This document shows, in pieces, positions 38,207-47,703 of a stretch of 64,000 nt of DNA. How positions within the stretch are numbered: the first letter of the stretch is position 1; each line of letters opens with the position of its first letter. The translations under genes were made by a program, and so were the position numbers. The notes under the pieces are model-generated. The model ran no database searches. It saw only the letters and a list, made by a program, of their open reading frames with translations, and was not told the DNA's origin. The stretch comes from Oscillospiraceae bacterium. Lineage in GTDB: Bacteria > Bacillota > Clostridia > Oscillospirales > Ruminococcaceae. The stretch is from NCBI GenBank assembly GCA_902779915.1, contig CACZDM010000001.1:186001-250000 (forward strand), read 5' to 3'.

Positions 38207-38767
38207 GTGCCTAGTGAGAGAGTTTTAAATTCAAAAAAGCAGTTTGTTGCTGAACTTTCCCAAAAAATAAAGTCATCAAATGTCGGCGTTTTAGTTTCAT
38301 ATAAAGGAATTAATGTCGAAAATGACACCAAACTTCGAAAAGAGATGCGCGAGGCTGGAATTGATTATTTTGTTGTTAAAAACAGCATGTTGCGATTTGC
38401 TTCCAAAGAAGTGGGCTTGGATTTTGGCGATAATTTAACAGGAACAACCGCAATAGCTCTGAGCCCAGAAGATCCTGTTTGCGTTGCAAAAATTCTGTCA
38501 AAATATGCAAAAGAATTAAAAGAAACGACTGAATTTTCAATTAAAACGGGCTTTATGGATGGCGAGATTTTGGATGTCAAGACCATATGCGAAATTGGCG
38601 CGCTGCCAACCAAAGAACAGCTTATTGGCCAGTTGCTCAGCGTCTTGGTTGCTCCGATTAGAGGTCTTGCAATTGCTCTTAATGCTGTTGCGGAAAAAAA
38701 TGCTGATGGCGGCGATGCTGACGCAGAAACGGCGGTTGAGCCTGAAGAAAAGCCAAGTGAAAACTAG
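38207..38767 (+). CDS. rplJ: 50S ribosomal protein L10
   Basis: The stalk base protein that binds 23S rRNA and carries L7/L12 dimers. The protein has 186 residues: VPSERVLNSKKQFVAEL at the start, LVSYKGINVEND, YFVVKNSMLRFA, and GTTAIALSPEDP. An acidic C-terminal extension (DADAETAVEPEEKPSEN) goes beyond the usual end. The GTG at 38207 is chosen because family members start at this PSE(K/R) sequence and GGAGGTGA lies 9 bases upstream. Confidence 0.96.
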   Translation: MPSERVLNSKKQFVAELSQKIKSSNVGVLVSYKGINVENDTKLRKEMREAGIDYFVVKNSMLRFASKEVGLDFGDNLTGTTAIALSPEDPVCVAKILSKYAKELKETTEFSIKTGFMDGEILDVKTICEIGALPTKEQLIGQLLSVLVAPIRGLAIALNAVAEKNADGGDADAETAVEPEEKPSEN

Positions 38768-38812
38768 AATTTTAGCAATGTTTTTAAAATTTATTACAGG
38801 AGGTTATACATC

Positions 38813-39181
38813 ATGGCTGATGTTGCAAAGTTTATTGAAGAAATTAAAAGCCTTTCGGTTTTGGAATTAAACGAACTGGTTAAGGCGATTGAGGAGGAGT
38901 TTGGCGTTTCAGCAGCTGCTCCGGTTATGGTTAGCGCGGCAGGCGGCGGGGAAGCTCAAGAAGCGGAAAAAACCGAGTTTGACGTTGTTTTAACTGAAGT
39001 TGGCGGAAGCAAAATGAGCGTTATCAAGCTTGTTAAGGAAATAACAGGACTTGGCCTAAAAGACGCAAAAGCGATCGTTGACGGCGTTCCAAAAGCTGTT
39101 AAGGAAGCGGTTTCAAAGGCTGATGCTGAAGAAATGAAAGCTAAATTGGAAGAAGCTGGCGCTAAGGTTGAGTTGAAATAG
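38813..39181 (+). CDS. rplL: 50S ribosomal protein L7/L12
   Basis: The stalk protein that recruits translation factors. It has 122 residues, the usual length: an N-terminal dimerisation region ([20 protein letters not shown]), an Ala/Gly hinge, and a C-terminal domain with [20 protein letters not shown] and [19 protein letters not shown]. The ATG follows AGGAGG. It is 45 bases after rplJ. Confidence 0.98.
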   Translation: MADVAKFIEEIKSLSVLELNELVKAIEEEFGVSAAAPVMVSAAGGGEAQEAEKTEFDVVLTEVGGSKMSVIKLVKEITGLGLKDAKAIVDGVPKAVKEAVSKADAEEMKAKLEEAGAKVELK

Positions 39182-39205
39182 CCTCATATTAATTTGGGGC
39201 TTTTT
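39180..39205 (+). terminator. Terminator of rplJ-rplL
   Basis: AGCCTC (39180-39185) pairs with GGGGCT (39196-39201, one T-G pair), followed by TTTT. It begins at the rplL stop codon. Confidence 0.75.
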
Positions 39206-39239
39206 GACGCCCTTGTGTTTATAATTTTTTTATTTTTGC

Positions 39240-39269
39240 TTGACAAATGCTGATTGAGTGTTATATAAT
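39240..39269 (+). promoter_or_regulatory. Sigma-A promoter for rpmH-rnpA
   Basis: TTGACA (39240-39245), an 18-base spacer and TATAAT (39264-39269), about 95 bases before rpmH. Confidence 0.82.
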
Positions 39270-39363
39270 TACTTGAGTTGTGTAGTTCTGTTTTTTTGGC
39301 ATTCGTTTCATACGCCAGTTTTTTTGGATATATTATTAATCTGTGAGAGGAGGTTTTTGTGAT

Positions 39364-39498
39364 ATGAAAAGAACATTTCAGCCCAAAAAGCGCCATAGAT
39401 CGAAAGTTCATGGCTTTCGAAAGAGAATGTCAACGCGAAACGGACGCAAGGTTTTGGCCAGGCGCCGATTGAAAGGAAGAAAAAAGCTTTCATATTAG
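39364..39498 (+). CDS. rpmH: 50S ribosomal protein L34
   Basis: A 44-residue, very basic ribosomal protein. It begins [18 protein letters not shown], continues [17 protein letters not shown] and ends GRKKLSY, a full match to the L34 pattern. GAGGAGG lies 10 bases before the ATG. It precedes rnpA as in nearly all bacteria. Confidence 0.97.
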   Translation: MKRTFQPKKRHRSKVHGFRKRMSTRNGRKVLARRRLKGRKKLSY

Positions 39499-39607
39499 TC
39501 AATGTTGGGTGTTTTTTAAAATTTGATCAAAATTAACAGTTGTTTTGTTATATTTATTTTCAGTCATATAAAAAACAATGTAAAAGGATTTTGTTTTAAG
39601 GAATTTT

Positions 39608-39952
39608 ATGATATATACAATATCTATCACAAAAAACAAAGATTTTAGACGCATGTATTACAGGGCAAAATTTAAAAACGGCTTTTTAGTTGTCGTGTAT
39701 TTATATAAAAACAGGCTTGATAAGGCAAGGCTTGGAATAACCGCCAGCAAAAAGGTTGGAAACGCTGTTGCAAGAAACAGGGTTCGAAGAATGATTAAAG
39801 CGGCCTATGCTTTGCTCGAAAAAGAAGAAGATTTTAGAGGGCTTGACGTCGTCATAGTTGCAAAACAGCCGTGCGCCCCGGTCAAAATGGGAAAAGTTTA
39901 CATGGAAATAAAAAAAAGTGTGGCTTTTCTGAGAAAAAAATATCGAATGTGA
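39608..39952 (+). CDS. rnpA: Ribonuclease P protein component
   Basis: The 114-residue protein subunit that helps the RNase P RNA bind pre-tRNA 5' leaders. It has FRRMYYRAKF, RLGITASKKVGNAVARNRVRR (the RNR signature, an arginine-rich helix) and LDVVIVAKQPC. The ATG follows AAGGA by 5 bases. It lies 109 bases after rpmH. Confidence 0.96.
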   Translation: MIYTISITKNKDFRRMYYRAKFKNGFLVVVYLYKNRLDKARLGITASKKVGNAVARNRVRRMIKAAYALLEKEEDFRGLDVVIVAKQPCAPVKMGKVYMEIKKSVAFLRKKYRM

Positions 39953-39988
39953 AAATTGGTTTACTTAAAAGAGGGGTTTTGGATTGTT

Positions 39989-40210
39989 TTGAAAGGTTTT
40001 GTGATTTTTGCTTTAAAGTTTTACATGAAAAAGATATCCCCGTCTTTTCCAGCAAGATGCAGGTATTACCCAACATGTTCTAAATACACGCTAGATGCTG
40101 TGGAATTTTACGGGCCTTTTAAAGGGCTTTTTATGGGGTTGACGCGGATTTTGAGGTGTAATCCTCTGTTTAAAGGGGGATATGATCCTGTTTTAAAGCC
40201 GTCTGAATAG
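39989..40210 (+). CDS. yidD: Membrane protein insertion efficiency factor YidD
   Basis: A ~73-residue protein that assists YidC. The sequence LKFYMKKISPSFPARCRYYPTCSKYTLDAVEFYG is characteristic (written here only as landmarks: CRYYPTCS, ILRCNPLFKGGYDPV). No ATG precedes this motif. A TTG at 39989 gives a family-length protein, with GAGGGG 12 bases upstream; a TTG at 39956 would add 11 residues. It follows rnpA within 40 bases. Confidence 0.9.
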   Translation: MKGFVIFALKFYMKKISPSFPARCRYYPTCSKYTLDAVEFYGPFKGLFMGLTRILRCNPLFKGGYDPVLKPSE

Positions 40211-40340
40211 GATGAAAAATTTTAGTGAGCTATGTTGAAATGGTTGAAAAATTCCACGCATTATGGCATTATCAACGAGCATAGTATTCAAAAAGTGATT
40301 TTTGCTTGAATTATATAAAGAGATCTATTGGGAGGAATGT

Positions 40341-41339
40341 ATGGCTTTCTTGAATGAGATTATTGGGGGGCCGCTTGGCTATGTTGTTTGGTTGCTATAT
40401 CAAATTTTTCAAAATTATGCTCTGGCCATAATTATTTTTACCATATTGTTGAGGCTGGTTTTGATTCCAACATCAATCAAACAGCAAAAGTCAACTGCAA
40501 GAATGAGTGCTTTTCAGGTGTATATTAATGAAATAAACAAAAAATATGCGAAAAACCCGTCGAAAAAAATGGAAGAGCTTCAGAAATTATATGCAGAGCA
40601 CAATATTAGCCCGGCTTCTGGTTGTTTGACTATGTTTATTCCGGTCGTTGTTTTGGCAGGAATGATTGACGTTGTATATCGCCCATTAACCCACATTTTG
40701 CATCTTAGCAGCGACACTATCGCAAGAGCTGTTGAAATATTCACATCTTCAACAGGAAGCCCAGCTTCTATGTCGGCGCAGTTAAACGTTATCAATGATT
40801 TTTCTTTGAATCCAAATAAATATGAGGAGTTGGGAGAGGGATTTGCCGACGCTGTTAGGGCCATAGACTTAAATTTTTTGGGTTTTAATCTGGGAGACAT
40901 TGCGAATTTTTCATCGATAACGATGATTGTTCCAATTTTGTCTTTGATTTTGAGCTTTTTGTCCATATTCATTAGCATGAAAATAAACGGGTCTGCGGAA
41001 AATGTGCCTGGGATGTCTGGCATGAAATTTGTCATGTTTTTTATGCCGGTGTTTTCGTTTATCATAGCGCTTTCTGTTCCGATGGGAGTTGTTTTATATT
41101 GGATCATTGGATATATTCTTCAAATAGCGCAGGTTTTAGTTTTGAGCAGATTCTATAATGTCCAAGACCTCAAAGAAGCCGCCGCCAAGGAGTTTGAGCA
41201 AACCAGAAAAAACAAGAAGAAGTCGTTTAAACAGAAAAATTCTCAGGTTAGAGGAGGCGTGGCTGAAAGCGATAAAGATAGGGTTGCAGCAGCAAGGGAA
41301 CGGCTTGCAAAGATGTATGACGAAGAAACCGAAAGCTGA
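40341..41339 (+). CDS. yidC: Membrane protein insertase YidC/Oxa1 family
   Basis: It inserts and folds proteins in the cytoplasmic membrane. The protein has 332 residues and about five membrane segments. FTILLRLVLIPTSIKQQKS carries the positively charged groove region with the conserved Arg, and GCLTMFIPVVVLAGM and GVVLYWIIGYILQIAQ follow. There is no lipobox at the N-terminus. A long Lys/Gln-rich tail (TRKNKKKSFKQKN) probably contacts the ribosome. The ATG at 40341 lies 6 bases after GGGAGGA. Confidence 0.95.
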   Translation: MAFLNEIIGGPLGYVVWLLYQIFQNYALAIIIFTILLRLVLIPTSIKQQKSTARMSAFQVYINEINKKYAKNPSKKMEELQKLYAEHNISPASGCLTMFIPVVVLAGMIDVVYRPLTHILHLSSDTIARAVEIFTSSTGSPASMSAQLNVINDFSLNPNKYEELGEGFADAVRAIDLNFLGFNLGDIANFSSITMIVPILSLILSFLSIFISMKINGSAENVPGMSGMKFVMFFMPVFSFIIALSVPMGVVLYWIIGYILQIAQVLVLSRFYNVQDLKEAAAKEFEQTRKNKKKSFKQKNSQVRGGVAESDKDRVAAARERLAKMYDEETES

Positions 41340-41424
41340 TATATTTATATAATTTTAATTTGGGTGTTTTATTTTCAACTAAAGTCTAAAATTTCGTTTT
41401 TTATTAACTGGGAGGTTATTTTAA

Positions 41425-42384
41425 ATGGCTGATAAAATCAAAGTGGCTGCAAAAAGTGAAAAACAGGCACTTAGCATCGCTGCTCAGCAATTGAATTTAG
41501 AAGAAAATTTTTTAAATGTTAAATTGATTGAAAAGGGTAAAAAGCTTCTGTTTGGCATATTTAAAGAGCTCCCCAAATATGAAATCAGTTATTCTTTAGA
41601 AAATAATATTGAATCTGGAAAGTTGGATCGCGCGAAAAAAAATAAATCCGGGTCTGGTTTAGGAGAAAATGAAGGATTTGCTCTTGATCCAAACGTTAAA
41701 TACTATAAAATAGAGGATATTCCGAATGCATATATGCAAAAAAAAGCGCGGATTGCCTGCGAGTATCTGGATTCAATTTTAAAGTCACTTGACGTTGGAG
41801 AAATTAAGCAAGAAATAGAATTTGACTATAGAAATAATTTGGAAATTAAATTGAGCGGCGAGAATATTGCTGTTGTTGTTGGGAAATTTGGAGAAGTGCT
41901 CAATGCGATTCAGTATTTAGTTGTCCTTTCTGCAAATCGCGACGGGGGGCAATATATGAAGGTTATTTTGGACAGCGGAGATTTTAGGAAGAACAGGCGA
42001 AAAAGTCTTCAAGATCTTGGAAAACGCGTTGCGACGACAGCGATTGAAAAAAGCAAATCCATCGTTTTAGAGCCGATGAATCCTTATGAAAGAAGGGTCA
42101 TTCATGCGTGTATTTCTAAGATGGAGGGGGTTTATTCTCGGTCTATTGGAACGGATCCGAATCGCAGAGTTATTGTTTATCCTGCGAGCGGTTGGACAGG
42201 GGAGCCTTTGGACTATAAAAAACCGTCCAGATCAAAGCAGCCGTATCTTTTTAGCAACCAAAAAAATCACGACTCAAAAATTGTTGACATTGATTCTCAG
42301 CTTCATACATATGATTTTGAAAAAGAATTTTTGAAGGTTGCGGGAAATGAGCATGCCGAATATGAAAAAGTTGACTTAAAGTAG
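41425..42384 (+). CDS. jag: RNA-binding protein Jag/KhpB
   Basis: A 319-residue RNA-binding protein. The N-terminal Jag domain is residues 1-50 (LFGIFKELPKYEI), a variable linker follows, then a KH domain (about 130-210, with VVVGKFGEVLNAIQYLVVL), and an R3H domain (MNPYERRVIHACISKMEGV, SIGTDPNRRVIVYP). A C-terminal extension of ~55 residues goes beyond R3H. Jag/KhpB works with KhpA on small RNAs and cell-envelope regulation. GGGAGG lies 9 bases before the ATG; the gene follows yidC. Confidence 0.95.
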   Translation: MADKIKVAAKSEKQALSIAAQQLNLEENFLNVKLIEKGKKLLFGIFKELPKYEISYSLENNIESGKLDRAKKNKSGSGLGENEGFALDPNVKYYKIEDIPNAYMQKKARIACEYLDSILKSLDVGEIKQEIEFDYRNNLEIKLSGENIAVVVGKFGEVLNAIQYLVVLSANRDGGQYMKVILDSGDFRKNRRKSLQDLGKRVATTAIEKSKSIVLEPMNPYERRVIHACISKMEGVYSRSIGTDPNRRVIVYPASGWTGEPLDYKKPSRSKQPYLFSNQKNHDSKIVDIDSQLHTYDFEKEFLKVAGNEHAEYEKVDLK

Positions 42385-42403
42385 AAATCATATATTTGAT
42401 TTG

Positions 42404-42440
42404 GGAGGGGCTTTGAGGGTCTCTCCTTGTTTTGTGTTTT
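42404..42440 (+). terminator. Weak hairpin between jag and mnmE
   Basis: GGAGGG (42404-42409) pairs with CTCTCC (42421-42426, one G-T), followed by TTGTTTTGTGTTTTT. It may attenuate rather than end transcription into mnmE. Confidence 0.4.
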
Positions 42441-42470
42441 TAAATATATATTTTAATGAGGTGAAATTTT

Positions 42471-43829
42471 TTGGAAAAGTGTATTGCAGCAGTGGCCACC
42501 CCTATTGCGCCGTCGGGGATAGCTGTCATTAGGTTGTCTGGAATTGATTCTATTAAAATAGCGTCTAAAATTTTTCGTCCTGTGAAAAAAAATCTAGAAA
42601 TGCTAAACGGATATACGGCGGCATATGGCCACATTGTTGAGAAAGAGGAAATAATAGATGATGGCGTTGCGTTGGTTTTCAGAGCCCCAAACAGTTACAC
42701 GGGTGAGGATACTGTTGAAATATCATGTCATGGCGGAATATTAATCATAGAAAAAGTCTTGGAATTATGCTATGCTAATGGCGCGAGTCCTGCTCAAAAT
42801 GGGGAATTCACAAAACGAGCTTTTTTGAACAACAAAATGAATTTAACTCAAGCTGAAGCGGTTATGGATTTAATAAATGCGCAATCTGTTGTTGCATTAA
42901 AGGCGGCTAATGCGGCAAAAAGTGGAGCTTTATATAAAAAAATTGATAATATATGCAAAAATATGGTTGAAATTGATGGGCACATTCAAGCTTGGCTGGA
43001 TTATCCGGACGAAGATATTGATTTGGTTGATTCGAAAAATGTCGCGCAAGAACTTGGTATGTTAAAAATTGAACTAGAAAAAATTTTAAAAAATTATAGA
43101 TTGGGAAATTTAGTGAAAAGCGGAGTTAAAACCGTGATTGTTGGGAAACCCAACGTTGGAAAATCAACAATCACTAACCTTTTGTCTGGAAGAGAAAAGA
43201 GCATTGTGACTGATATTTCCGGGACCACTCGGGACATTGTCGAAAGCGAGATTCAAATTGGTGGACTTGCTTTTATTTTATTTGACACCGCCGGAATCAG
43301 AGAGGCCCAAGATGCTGTTGAAAAAATTGGAATTGAAAGAGCAAAAGATAAATTAGAAGAGGCAGATTTGATTTTATTTATAGCAGATGGATCCCAAAAT
43401 ATTGACAAAACAGAATTAGAATTTTTAAGAAAACATGATAAAATTCCAAAAATATGCGTTTTAAATAAAGAAGACTTAGGAATTTTAGGACAAAAAATTA
43501 ACGTTTCGGATTTTAGCTGTGTTGTTAAAACGTCGTGCAAAAAGCCAGACACAATAGAAAATTTAAAACAAAAAATGCTGGAATTAATGAAGCTGAATTC
43601 TTTTGATTGCAGCGCGCCTTTAATTTTTAATGAAAGACAAAAAATCGCAATAAAAAAAGCTGTTGAAGATTTGCAAGGAGCAATAAACGCAATAGAAAAC
43701 GGGTTGACGTGGGACGCTATTTGTGTGTCTATTGAAGACGCTATCGATGATTTATTAGAATTGACAGGCGAGATCTCATCAGAACGCGTTATTGATGAGG
43801 TTTTTTCAAAATTTTGTGTTGGCAAATAG
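42471..43829 (+). CDS. mnmE: tRNA modification GTPase MnmE
   Basis: With MnmG it adds carboxymethylaminomethyl to U34 of certain tRNAs. The protein has 452 residues. The N-terminal folate-binding domain has AVATPIAPSGIAVIRLSG. The G domain has G1 GKPNVGKST, the G2/G3 region GTTRDIVE and DTAGIR, and G4 NKED. The C-terminus ends FCVGK, the catalytic CxGK motif. The start is TTG with GAGGTGA upstream. It is followed by mnmG. Confidence 0.96.
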   Translation: MEKCIAAVATPIAPSGIAVIRLSGIDSIKIASKIFRPVKKNLEMLNGYTAAYGHIVEKEEIIDDGVALVFRAPNSYTGEDTVEISCHGGILIIEKVLELCYANGASPAQNGEFTKRAFLNNKMNLTQAEAVMDLINAQSVVALKAANAAKSGALYKKIDNICKNMVEIDGHIQAWLDYPDEDIDLVDSKNVAQELGMLKIELEKILKNYRLGNLVKSGVKTVIVGKPNVGKSTITNLLSGREKSIVTDISGTTRDIVESEIQIGGLAFILFDTAGIREAQDAVEKIGIERAKDKLEEADLILFIADGSQNIDKTELEFLRKHDKIPKICVLNKEDLGILGQKINVSDFSCVVKTSCKKPDTIENLKQKMLELMKLNSFDCSAPLIFNERQKIAIKKAVEDLQGAINAIENGLTWDAICVSIEDAIDDLLELTGEISSERVIDEVFSKFCVGK

Positions 43830-43889
43830 CTAAAAAACTAACATTTATATATTTTTTTATTGAATACGGTGTAATGTAGAGGTGATTTA

Positions 43890-45773
43890 ATGGAATATTT
43901 ATTAGACAAAGTGGAAATTGTTGTTATTGGAGCTGGTCACGCTGGAATTGAAGCGGCTTTGGCATCGGCAAAATTGGGCTGCAAAACCATTTTACTTACT
44001 ATGTCGCTTGACCAAATCGCAAATATGCCGTGTAATCCTTCGATTGGCGGAACCGCAAAAGGGCATTTGGTTAGAGAGATTGACGCGTTAGGCGGTGAAA
44101 TGGGAAAGGCTGCGGATGAAAATATGCTTCAAAGTCGAATTTTAAATAGAGGTAAAGGTCCTGCGGTCCACAGTCCGAGGGCTCAAATAGATCGAAATCA
44201 ATATCACGTATATATGAAAAATATATTAGAAACTCAAAAAAATTTATATATTAAGCAAGATGAAGCTGTTGAAATCCGACTCAATAAAAACACAATTGCT
44301 GGGGTTTTGACAAAATTGGGAGCCTTCATCCAAACCGATGCGGTGATAATTTGTTGCGGAACATATTTGAACAGCAAAATATTTGTTGGCCAGTCTTCCT
44401 ATTTTGGCGGACCGGATGGATCTCCCAGCTCTGGACAATTTTCTCAGTCTTTGAAAAATTTAAATTTAAAATTGCGGCGCTTTAAAACCGGAACTCCCGC
44501 CCGGGTTAATCGCAGGAGCATAGATTTTGGCAAACTTGAAGTCCAAAATGGTGATGATCGCATCACCCCTTTTTCATTTTCAAATCAAAAACAGTTAAAA
44601 AATAAAATACAGTGCTTTATTGCATACACAAATAGTAAAACTCATGATATTATAAAGCAAAATTTGAAAAAATCTCCGTTATATAGTGGATTTATAGAGG
44701 GGATAGGGCCCAGATATTGCCCATCAATTGAAGACAAAATTGTGAGATTCGCAGATAAACCACGTCATCAATTGTTCATTGAGCCAATCGGACTGCAAAC
44801 GCAGGAAATGTATCTTCAAGGAATGTCCTCTTCGCTGCCGGAAGATGTTCAAATTGATTTTTTACGCACAATTAAGGGATTGGAAAATGTTGAAATTATG
44901 CGAAGTGCATATGCAATCGAATATGATTGTTTGGATCCTTTGGAATTATATCCAACCTTGGAACACAAAAAAATAAGAGGATTATATGGAGCGGGGCAAT
45001 TTAATGGAACTTCAGGCTATGAAGAAGCGGCGGCTCAAGGCTTAATCGCGGGAATTAATGCTGCAAGAAAAATAAAAGGAAAAGCTGAATTTGTTTTGCC
45101 TAGATCGTCCTCATATATAGGAACTTTAATAGACGATTTAGTGACTAAAGGATGCACAGAGCCGTACAGAATCATGACGGCAAGAAGTGAATATAGACTT
45201 TTGCTGCGACAAGACAACGCTGATCAAAGGCTGACGCCGCTTGGATTTGAAATCGGACTTGTCAATAAAGAACAATATGATAAATTTATGCAAAAAAAAC
45301 AAAAAATCAGTCAAGAAAAATCAAGGATATTCAAAGTTATTATAAAACCTTCTGATGACTTAAATAAAGAGTTCATATCTCAAGGGATATCGCGGTTAAA
45401 TCAGCCTCAAAAAATGGGAGATCTGCTAAAACGCCCTGGGGTGGGATATTCCGTTTTGGAGCAATATGATCAAAATATGCCCGATATACCGACAGATATC
45501 AAGGAACAAGTTGAAATCGATCTCAAATACGAAGGATATATTAAAAAACAACAGCAAAAAGTTGAAGCTATGAGAAAATTAGAAACGAAAAAATTGCCAC
45601 CGGATATAGATTATTCCGCAATAAATGAACTGCGACTTGAAGCGCGCGAAAAATTAAATGTGGTTAGGCCGATTAATTTAGGGCAAGCTTTAAGAATATC
45701 GGGTGTGAATCCTGCTGATGTGGCGGTTTTAAGTATATGGTTGAAAAGGAGAGGTGGTGCAAATGATAAATAA
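43890..45773 (+). CDS. mnmG: tRNA uridine-5-carboxymethylaminomethyl modification enzyme MnmG (GidA)
   Basis: This FAD-dependent partner of MnmE has 627 residues. The N-terminal dinucleotide-binding motif is [32 protein letters not shown] and [10 protein letters not shown] are family signatures. The C-terminal helical domain contains [11 protein letters not shown]. The ATG follows AGAGGTGA. The 3' end overlaps rsmG by 11 bases. Confidence 0.97.
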   Translation: MEYLLDKVEIVVIGAGHAGIEAALASAKLGCKTILLTMSLDQIANMPCNPSIGGTAKGHLVREIDALGGEMGKAADENMLQSRILNRGKGPAVHSPRAQIDRNQYHVYMKNILETQKNLYIKQDEAVEIRLNKNTIAGVLTKLGAFIQTDAVIICCGTYLNSKIFVGQSSYFGGPDGSPSSGQFSQSLKNLNLKLRRFKTGTPARVNRRSIDFGKLEVQNGDDRITPFSFSNQKQLKNKIQCFIAYTNSKTHDIIKQNLKKSPLYSGFIEGIGPRYCPSIEDKIVRFADKPRHQLFIEPIGLQTQEMYLQGMSSSLPEDVQIDFLRTIKGLENVEIMRSAYAIEYDCLDPLELYPTLEHKKIRGLYGAGQFNGTSGYEEAAAQGLIAGINAARKIKGKAEFVLPRSSSYIGTLIDDLVTKGCTEPYRIMTARSEYRLLLRQDNADQRLTPLGFEIGLVNKEQYDKFMQKKQKISQEKSRIFKVIIKPSDDLNKEFISQGISRLNQPQKMGDLLKRPGVGYSVLEQYDQNMPDIPTDIKEQVEIDLKYEGYIKKQQQKVEAMRKLETKKLPPDIDYSAINELRLEAREKLNVVRPINLGQALRISGVNPADVAVLSIWLKRRGGANDK

Positions 45774-46473
45774 AGCGTTGCTGAAAGAAATGTGTTTTAA
45801 ACATAATATTGATTTGAATGATGAACAACTTCAAAAATTAGATGAATTTTCTGAAATATTAGTTGAATGGAATAAAAAATTTAATTTAACCGCAATCACA
45901 AGCCCGAATGAGATAGTGTATAAACATTTTATTGATAGTTTATTGATTTTTCGAGCGATTGATTTGGAATTTAATGCCTGTTTGATGGATGTTGGAGCAG
46001 GGGCGGGCTTTCCATCCACACCTATCGCCATCGCTAGAAGTGATCTTTTTGTCACACAATTGGACAGTTCAAAAAAACGGGTTTCATTTTTGCAAAAAGT
46101 TAATTCTCATTTTGGATTAAACTCTGAATCACTTCATGGCAGAGCGGAAGAATTTTCTAAAAAAATTGAGTATAGAGAAAAATTTGACTATGTCACCGCT
46201 AGGGCAGTTGCCTCGATGAATAAGCTTTCAGAATATTGTTTGCCGTTTGCTAAGGTTGGTGGCTTTTTTATTGCAATGAAAGGGCCTGAATATGCGCCAG
46301 AGCTTGAACAAGCAGAAAAAGCTATCAAAGTTCTTGGGGGCAGAGTTGAAAAAATTCAAACCTTTAAATTGGAAAATTCAAGCATTAGAACAATAATTGT
46401 AGTAAAAAAAATATCGCAAACTCCTGCAAAATATCCTCGCACGTTTGCAAAAATATCAAAAAAACCCATTTAA
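45763..46473 (+). CDS. rsmG: 16S rRNA (guanine-527-N7) methyltransferase RsmG
   Basis: A 236-residue SAM-dependent rRNA methyltransferase. Conserved pieces are [36 protein letters not shown] (SAM-binding loop) and [14 protein letters not shown]. The ATG at 45763 is favoured by AGAGGTGG 5 bases upstream and overlaps the end of mnmG. An earlier GTG adds three residues. Confidence 0.95.
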   Translation: MINKALLKEMCFKHNIDLNDEQLQKLDEFSEILVEWNKKFNLTAITSPNEIVYKHFIDSLLIFRAIDLEFNACLMDVGAGAGFPSTPIAIARSDLFVTQLDSSKKRVSFLQKVNSHFGLNSESLHGRAEEFSKKIEYREKFDYVTARAVASMNKLSEYCLPFAKVGGFFIAMKGPEYAPELEQAEKAIKVLGGRVEKIQTFKLENSSIRTIIVVKKISQTPAKYPRTFAKISKKPI

Positions 46474-46603
46474 ATTTGACTCAACCAACACCTTCGGTCG
46501 AAAAGCGCGATGAAAAGTTCTGGATATAGTTTGTTTGTTTTGATATAATAAATTCATAAAATAATCAATTGGAGTTTTATTTATATCATAATGAAAGGGT
46601 AAT

Positions 46604-47416
46604 ATGGATATGAAACTTTTCACAAAGGAAAAAGCCATAAATCATGTTGTTTTATTGTCAACAAATGATATATTATCTAATCCAGCTCAGCCTAGAACAG
46701 TTTTTGAAACGGAAGATTTGGGAAAATTAGCAGAAAGTATCAAATATAATGGTATTTTGCAGCCTCTGACTGTTAGACTCAACTCTGAAAATAAATATGA
46801 ACTGATTTCCGGCGAACGTCGATTAAAAGCCGCCAAATTAGCCGGCCTGACAGATGTCCCTTGCATCATCCTAAAAACAGATTCTGCTCAATCTGCCATT
46901 TTTGCTTTAATTGAAAATATACAAAGGCAAGACTTGAACTATTTTGAAGAGGCAATTGCTATAAACAAACTTATTGAAAAATGGAATATAACTCAAGAAG
47001 AAGCTTCTGTGAAATTGGGGAAAGCTCAATCAACAATAGCTAATAAATTGCGATTGCTTAGATTTGATGATGATCAAAGGCTCAAAATTATTAAGAATGG
47101 ATTGACTGAACGACACGCCCGCGCGTTATTGAAATTGCCAAACAATCAGGCCGTTGATAAGGCTATACACTATATCGCAATAAAGCATTTAAATGTTAAA
47201 CAAACCGAAACATACATTCGTGATTTTTTGCAGCAAGAAACTAAATCGGCCCCAAAATTTATTCCGGTTATTAAGGATGTTCGAATATTTTTCAATACAA
47301 TAGATAAAGCGGTTAAAACAATGCAAAAAGCGGGAATTATGGCAAAAATTCATCGAGATGATGATGACAAATATATTAAATACACGGTTAAAATACCCCA
47401 CTCTATTAATAAATAA
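46604..47416 (+). CDS. noc: ParB-family protein, probably nucleoid occlusion factor Noc
   Basis: A 270-residue ParB paralogue directly upstream of parA-parB, the position of noc in many Firmicutes. It has ILSNPAQPRTVFE, GILQPLTVR, SGERRLKAAKLAGL, ALIENIQRQDLNYFEEA and a helix-turn-helix with KLGKAQSTIANKLRLL. Noc binds its own sites and couples division to the nucleoid; whether this paralogue has a distinct site is unknown. The N-terminus is short compared with B. subtilis Noc, so the membrane-binding helix may be missing. The ATG at 46604 or 46610 is uncertain. Confidence 0.85.
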   Translation: MDMKLFTKEKAINHVVLLSTNDILSNPAQPRTVFETEDLGKLAESIKYNGILQPLTVRLNSENKYELISGERRLKAAKLAGLTDVPCIILKTDSAQSAIFALIENIQRQDLNYFEEAIAINKLIEKWNITQEEASVKLGKAQSTIANKLRLLRFDDDQRLKIIKNGLTERHARALLKLPNNQAVDKAIHYIAIKHLNVKQTETYIRDFLQQETKSAPKFIPVIKDVRIFFNTIDKAVKTMQKAGIMAKIHRDDDDKYIKYTVKIPHSINK

Positions 47417-47448
47417 ATGTTTGCTTGGTTATCTTGCAATGTCATAAA

Positions 47449-47464
47449 TGTTTCACGTGAAACA
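47449..47464. promoter_or_regulatory. parS centromere site (perfect)
   Basis: TGTTTCACGTGAAACA, a full match to the parS consensus. It lies within a longer perfect palindrome (ATAAA...TTTAT, 47444-47469), so it could also act as a terminator for noc: ATTTTTAATTT follows. Confidence 0.95.
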
Positions 47465-47558
47465 TTTATGATTTTTAATTTGTCTCAAATTATTATTTTA
47501 AACTAGCGGGTTTGTTGCAACAGCTTTGATGCTTTCAAACAGCTGTTTTTCAAAAAAA

Positions 47559-47574
47559 TGTTTCACGTGAAACA
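47559..47574. promoter_or_regulatory. parS centromere site (perfect)
   Basis: A second TGTTTCACGTGAAACA, again extended by AAAA/TTTT on both sides, 110 bases after the first and upstream of the parA promoter. Confidence 0.95.
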
Positions 47575-47620
47575 TTTTAAAATTACATACAAATCAGAAG
47601 AAATAAACACGAAAAAACTG

Positions 47621-47648
47621 TTGCATAAAATATGATATGTGGTATAAT
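47621..47648 (+). promoter_or_regulatory. Promoter for parA-parB
   Basis: TTGCAT (47621-47626), a 16-base spacer and TATAAT (47643-47648) preceded by TGG (extended -10). It is 55 bases upstream of parA. Confidence 0.7.
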
Positions 47649-47703
47649 TATACTTGGCTGGGGTTATACAGCCTTCAATAACTTGTTTTAAGGAGTTGAT
47701 ATT

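Larger units (their letters stand above)
47417..47703. other. noc-parA intergenic region with two parS sites
   Basis: 287 bases holding two parS palindromes (47449-47464 and 47559-47574) and the parA promoter (47621-47648). Nothing else is recognised. Confidence 0.7.
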
